Part shown: positions 61,990 through 64,000 of the stretch, in pieces
How the letters are laid out: each line of letters begins with the position of its first letter
Numbering within the stretch: the first letter of the stretch is position 1
Source of the DNA: Styela clava
Taxonomy: Eukaryota; Chordata; Ascidiacea; Stolidobranchia; Styelidae
Length of the DNA stretch: 64,000 bases
Assembly: GCF_964204865.1 (NCBI RefSeq)
Contig: NC_135262.1
Coordinates: forward strand, 5,766,001 to 5,830,000
Reading direction: 5' to 3'
Translations under genes and position numbers: made by a program
Notes under the pieces: generated by a model
The model's database searches: none
What the model was told of the DNA's origin: nothing
The model's input: the letters and a program-made list of their open reading frames with translations, nothing else

Positions 61990-62616
61990 CTACTTTCCTT
62001 TCCTTGCTCTCATTTTCTTTTGGTAGAATTCCAACTCTTTGCCTTCTAAGATGTATCCATCACAACGGCCAGATTGCCCTGGTCTTGAAGCCACACAAGC
62101 ATAGATTCGTCCTTGAGCAAACTGGTCTTCGAGATTGCTGGCAATTTTAGCGACTTTTTTTCTCTCGTCGTATTTTTTCTGGGTTTTGTTTGAGAGCTTC
62201 TTGTTCAACACTTCTTCTTCAGCCTCGGATGGTTTCGCTCCCTTTTTGCGCATCAGTGGAGTCATGTAATGAGACTCGTACCACTGTCGGAATGGAGTAC
62301 TGTCGACAAGAACGATGCAATTCTTCACCAGAGTCTTCGTACGTACAAGTTCGTTGTTACTGGCATTATAGACGACATCGATGATACGGGTTTTTCTCGT
62401 ACATGCTTCAGAACCCCAAGAGAAATTGCCACTGTCAAGACGAAGTGCACGGAATTTCTTGTTACCACCTCTTGTACGAACCATATGAACTCGTTTTCCT
62501 CCAATTTTAGTTTGAGCGGCCGGGCGACCCAATTCGAACTTCCTCTTTTTGTGGGGCTGGGGTCGTTTACCCCCAGTCTTCCGCCTCTTATGCCATGAAT
62601 CCCTCGATATACCCAT
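61990..62616 (-). CDS. RPS8: 40S ribosomal protein S8 (eS8)
   Basis: 208 codons in one exon, the same length as human RPS8. Starts [18 protein letters not shown] and contains [82 protein letters not shown] and [20 protein letters not shown], ending RARKGK. It is a structural protein of the small ribosomal subunit. The start codon lies 17 nt after a GTTGCAG acceptor (exon from 62633), so the 5' leader is spliced; the matching donor is probably at the right edge (63989). The coding region has no introns, fewer than in vertebrates. The poly(A) signal is 28 bases past the stop. Confidence 0.98.
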   Translation of the reverse strand: MGISRDSWHKRRKTGGKRPQPHKKRKFELGRPAAQTKIGGKRVHMVRTRGGNKKFRALRLDSGNFSWGSEACTRKTRIIDVVYNASNNELVRTKTLVKNCIVLVDSTPFRQWYESHYMTPLMRKKGAKPSEAEEEVLNKKLSNKTQKKYDERKKVAKIASNLEDQFAQGRIYACVASRPGQSGRCDGYILEGKELEFYQKKMRARKGK

Positions 62617-62706
62617 CTTTGATCAGCTTAGGCCTGCAACAAAATGAAAATATTATATGATAACAGAATAAACCAGCACCATTCAAAGCTGAGAAGTATG
62701 TCCTGA

Positions 62707-63510
62707 CCAGACTGGATTCCATGGCAGGTGCACGCCCGAGGGCGCTAGCGCTCCGCAAAAATGCACGCGAGCGAAATCAATTTTGCACGCCGAAAATTTG
62801 CAATTGCTCACCAATGTAAATCGGTTTAAATGGTTTTAAAATCAATAATCCAGTAATATAAAGATGCCAAAATATTATAACTCCACAATTGTCGACAAAT
62901 ACCAGCTTGCAAGATTTGGTCTGATCGAAATATTGCGAAGCAAAAAGTTCATGGACCTTTCCCCAACCTTTGACCCGCGAAAAATTCCTCTCATTGTTAC
63001 GTCCTTTTTTGCATCTTGCTGATTGGCCAATGTCACGAAGTAAACAAGGAAGTCGATGCTCGGGGAAAGGTCCATATCGTGTTGAATGATAGGAAATAGG
63101 AATCCCGTGAGAATAGTTATGAACGAAAAGATCGCCTCCGCACCAATGGCCAAGTACGGCTCTGATTCAGCGTATTTTTCATACAATAATTTAACACGAA
63201 TGTACTGAACAGTACAGGTATCTAAAGTTGCTCAAACACTCCCAAAATTAGTGACAAAGTATGAAAATAATGTTTGGGGTCAAAGGTCAAACGTCCATTT
63301 TTTCTCTGATTCAACGTATTTTTTATCCGATACCGGTAATTTTACGCGGATGTATTGAGAGGTATCTGATGTCAAAGTCAGTTGCACGCGAGTGCAGTTG
63401 TTTTGCACGTCGTGAGCTATAATTGCACGCCAGGAATTCTTAATTGCACGCGGGAATTTCTGATTGCACGCCCGATTTCTCGTTCAAAAAAGCCATGAAA
63501 TCCAGACTGG
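62707..63510. mobile_element. hAT-like element with GCACGC subterminal repeats in the RPS8 leader intron
   Basis: 804 bp with inverted ends CCAGACTGGATTCCATGG and (inverted) CCAGTCTGGATTTCATGG, 16 of 18 matching, and a perfect 8-bp target duplication TGTCCTGA (62699-62706, 63511-63518). GCACGC or close variants occur at least three times near the left end and five times near the right end, an arrangement typical of transposase-binding subterminal repeats. It contains a nested family D MITE (62951-63075) and two diverged CTCTGATTCA-CGTATTTTT repeats. No transposase; the hydrophobic minus frame at 62875-63186 is not recognised. Confidence 0.85.
62951..63075. mobile_element. Family D MITE, short copy nested in the element above
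   Basis: 125 bp with perfect 14-bp inverted ends ATGGACCTTTCCCC and GGGGAAAGGTCCAT. It has the same right-hand block (CTTGCTGATTGGCCAATG, AAACAAGGAAGTCGATGC) as the 501-bp copy at 20653-21153 but lacks its middle. Confidence 0.85.
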
Positions 63511-63518
63511 TGTCCTGA

Positions 63519-63988
63519 TGTCTGAGAAAACTTAAATCTGAAAATGTATGGTATTCAGATTACATGAATAAACATATTTTCTGTATTCGTTAGGACCCCT
63601 CCTGAACAGTCTTTAGTACAGTAGTACAGTAGTCACCGACAAAAAGGGCTATTCGATATTTAGTAGGTACGGTAACCTACTGATACGATGATACCCGAAT
63701 CCAGGAATCTTTAATTTAAGAACACAGATGTTCAATAAATTCATTTAGCTTTCAATCCATCAACATAGAAATCCCAAACCCCGGCACAAATGACAATACT
63801 GCAACAGATTCTGTGGGTCACATACAATTCATTAAACCTTTCTGTTTACGTCTTGAATAAGCAATATCCCGCATGTTCCAGCAGACTTTATTGATCGAAA
63901 AACCTAAACACCAAAATGCCACCCCCTGATCTAAAAAGAAATCGCCCTAACAACGAAACAATTTAACGAGAAAGTTTTAACTTTTTAC
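63519..63988 (-). other. RPS8 leader intron, promoter-proximal part
   Basis: No gene recognised. I looked for C/D-box snoRNA motifs because vertebrate RPS8 introns host snoRNAs, and saw no convincing box pair here. Confidence 0.4.
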
Positions 63989-64000
63989 CTCGAAAAGAAA
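63989..64000 (-). promoter_or_regulatory. Probable RPS8 5' leader exon with TOP-like pyrimidine tract (partial)
   Basis: On the minus strand the window edge reads TTTCTTTTCGAG|GTAAAAAG: a pyrimidine tract followed within 12 nt by a donor. Ribosomal protein mRNAs typically start in such a tract (5' TOP), which links their translation to mTOR signalling. The intron to the acceptor at 62634 would be about 1.35 kb. The true start site may lie beyond the window. Confidence 0.55.

Noticed and set aside
62190..62598. Plus-strand open frames over RPS8
   Set aside because: Antisense shadows of the highly conserved RPS8 coding exon.
62875..63186. Minus-strand frame with a hydrophobic segment (AIGAEAIFSFITILTGF)
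   Set aside because: It spans two nested mobile elements and part of it repeats in non-coding form nearby; I could not match it to a known protein.
1..64000. CRISPR arrays, bacterial operons, riboswitches, rRNA
   Set aside because: The spliced metazoan genes and SINE/LINE/hAT content mark animal DNA. No regularly spaced direct repeats or rRNA-like blocks were seen.

Overview
This is an AT-rich stretch of animal nuclear DNA. It has spliced protein-coding genes with GT-AG introns and long intergenic spaces packed with decayed transposons. All recognisable genes are conserved metazoan families. The compact exons, introns of about 0.5-5 kb and dense hAT-type and SINE-type debris suggest an invertebrate. 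An ascidian tunicate is my guess, but no single feature proves it.

Layout. (1) 0.3-1.3 kb, minus: three N-terminal exons of a ZC3H7A/B-type zinc-finger protein that runs off the left edge. (2) 6.2-7.1 kb, minus: a two-RRM RNA-binding protein of the RBM4/RBM14/Lark type. Its stop codon overlaps a good splice donor that is in phase with the ZC3H7 exon. (3) 7.1-29.4 kb: about 22 kb with no gene I can recognise. It holds a foldback repeat, G-tract clusters, two copies of an ~820-bp inverted-repeat element (one split by a 2.3-kb hAT-like element), a truncated LINE, a minisatellite and a 2.6-kb hAT element with a broken transposase. (4) 29.4-46.2 kb, plus: an Atos (ATOSA/ATOSB, formerly FAM214) gene of eight coding exons, 981 codons, with every junction phase-consistent. 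(5) 49.5-50.5 kb, minus: ENY2 in two exons. (6) 52.9-55.8 kb, minus: UBE2S in four coding exons, the first only 9 nt. (7) 58.5-60.1 kb, plus: CYB5R4 (NCB5OR) with its coding region in one exon. (8) 62.0-62.6 kb, minus: RPS8, whose 5' leader probably begins at the right edge of the window.

The genes do not form a pathway or operon. They are neighbouring housekeeping and regulatory genes: mRNA regulation (ZC3H7, RRM protein), transcription (Atos, ENY2), cell-cycle ubiquitylation (UBE2S), redox (CYB5R4) and translation (RPS8).

The mobile-element layer is the most informative part. A ~200-bp MITE family with imperfect terminal inverted repeats and an internal telomere-like GGTTAGGGTTAGG occurs seven times. 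A tRNA-derived SINE family occurs at least five times. Several elements have intact or near-intact 8-bp target duplications, and two nestings can be checked against an uninterrupted relative inside the same window. I found no evidence for a self-contained new biological system; the best leads are the stop/donor overlap, a hairpin over an Atos splice donor, and the element families.
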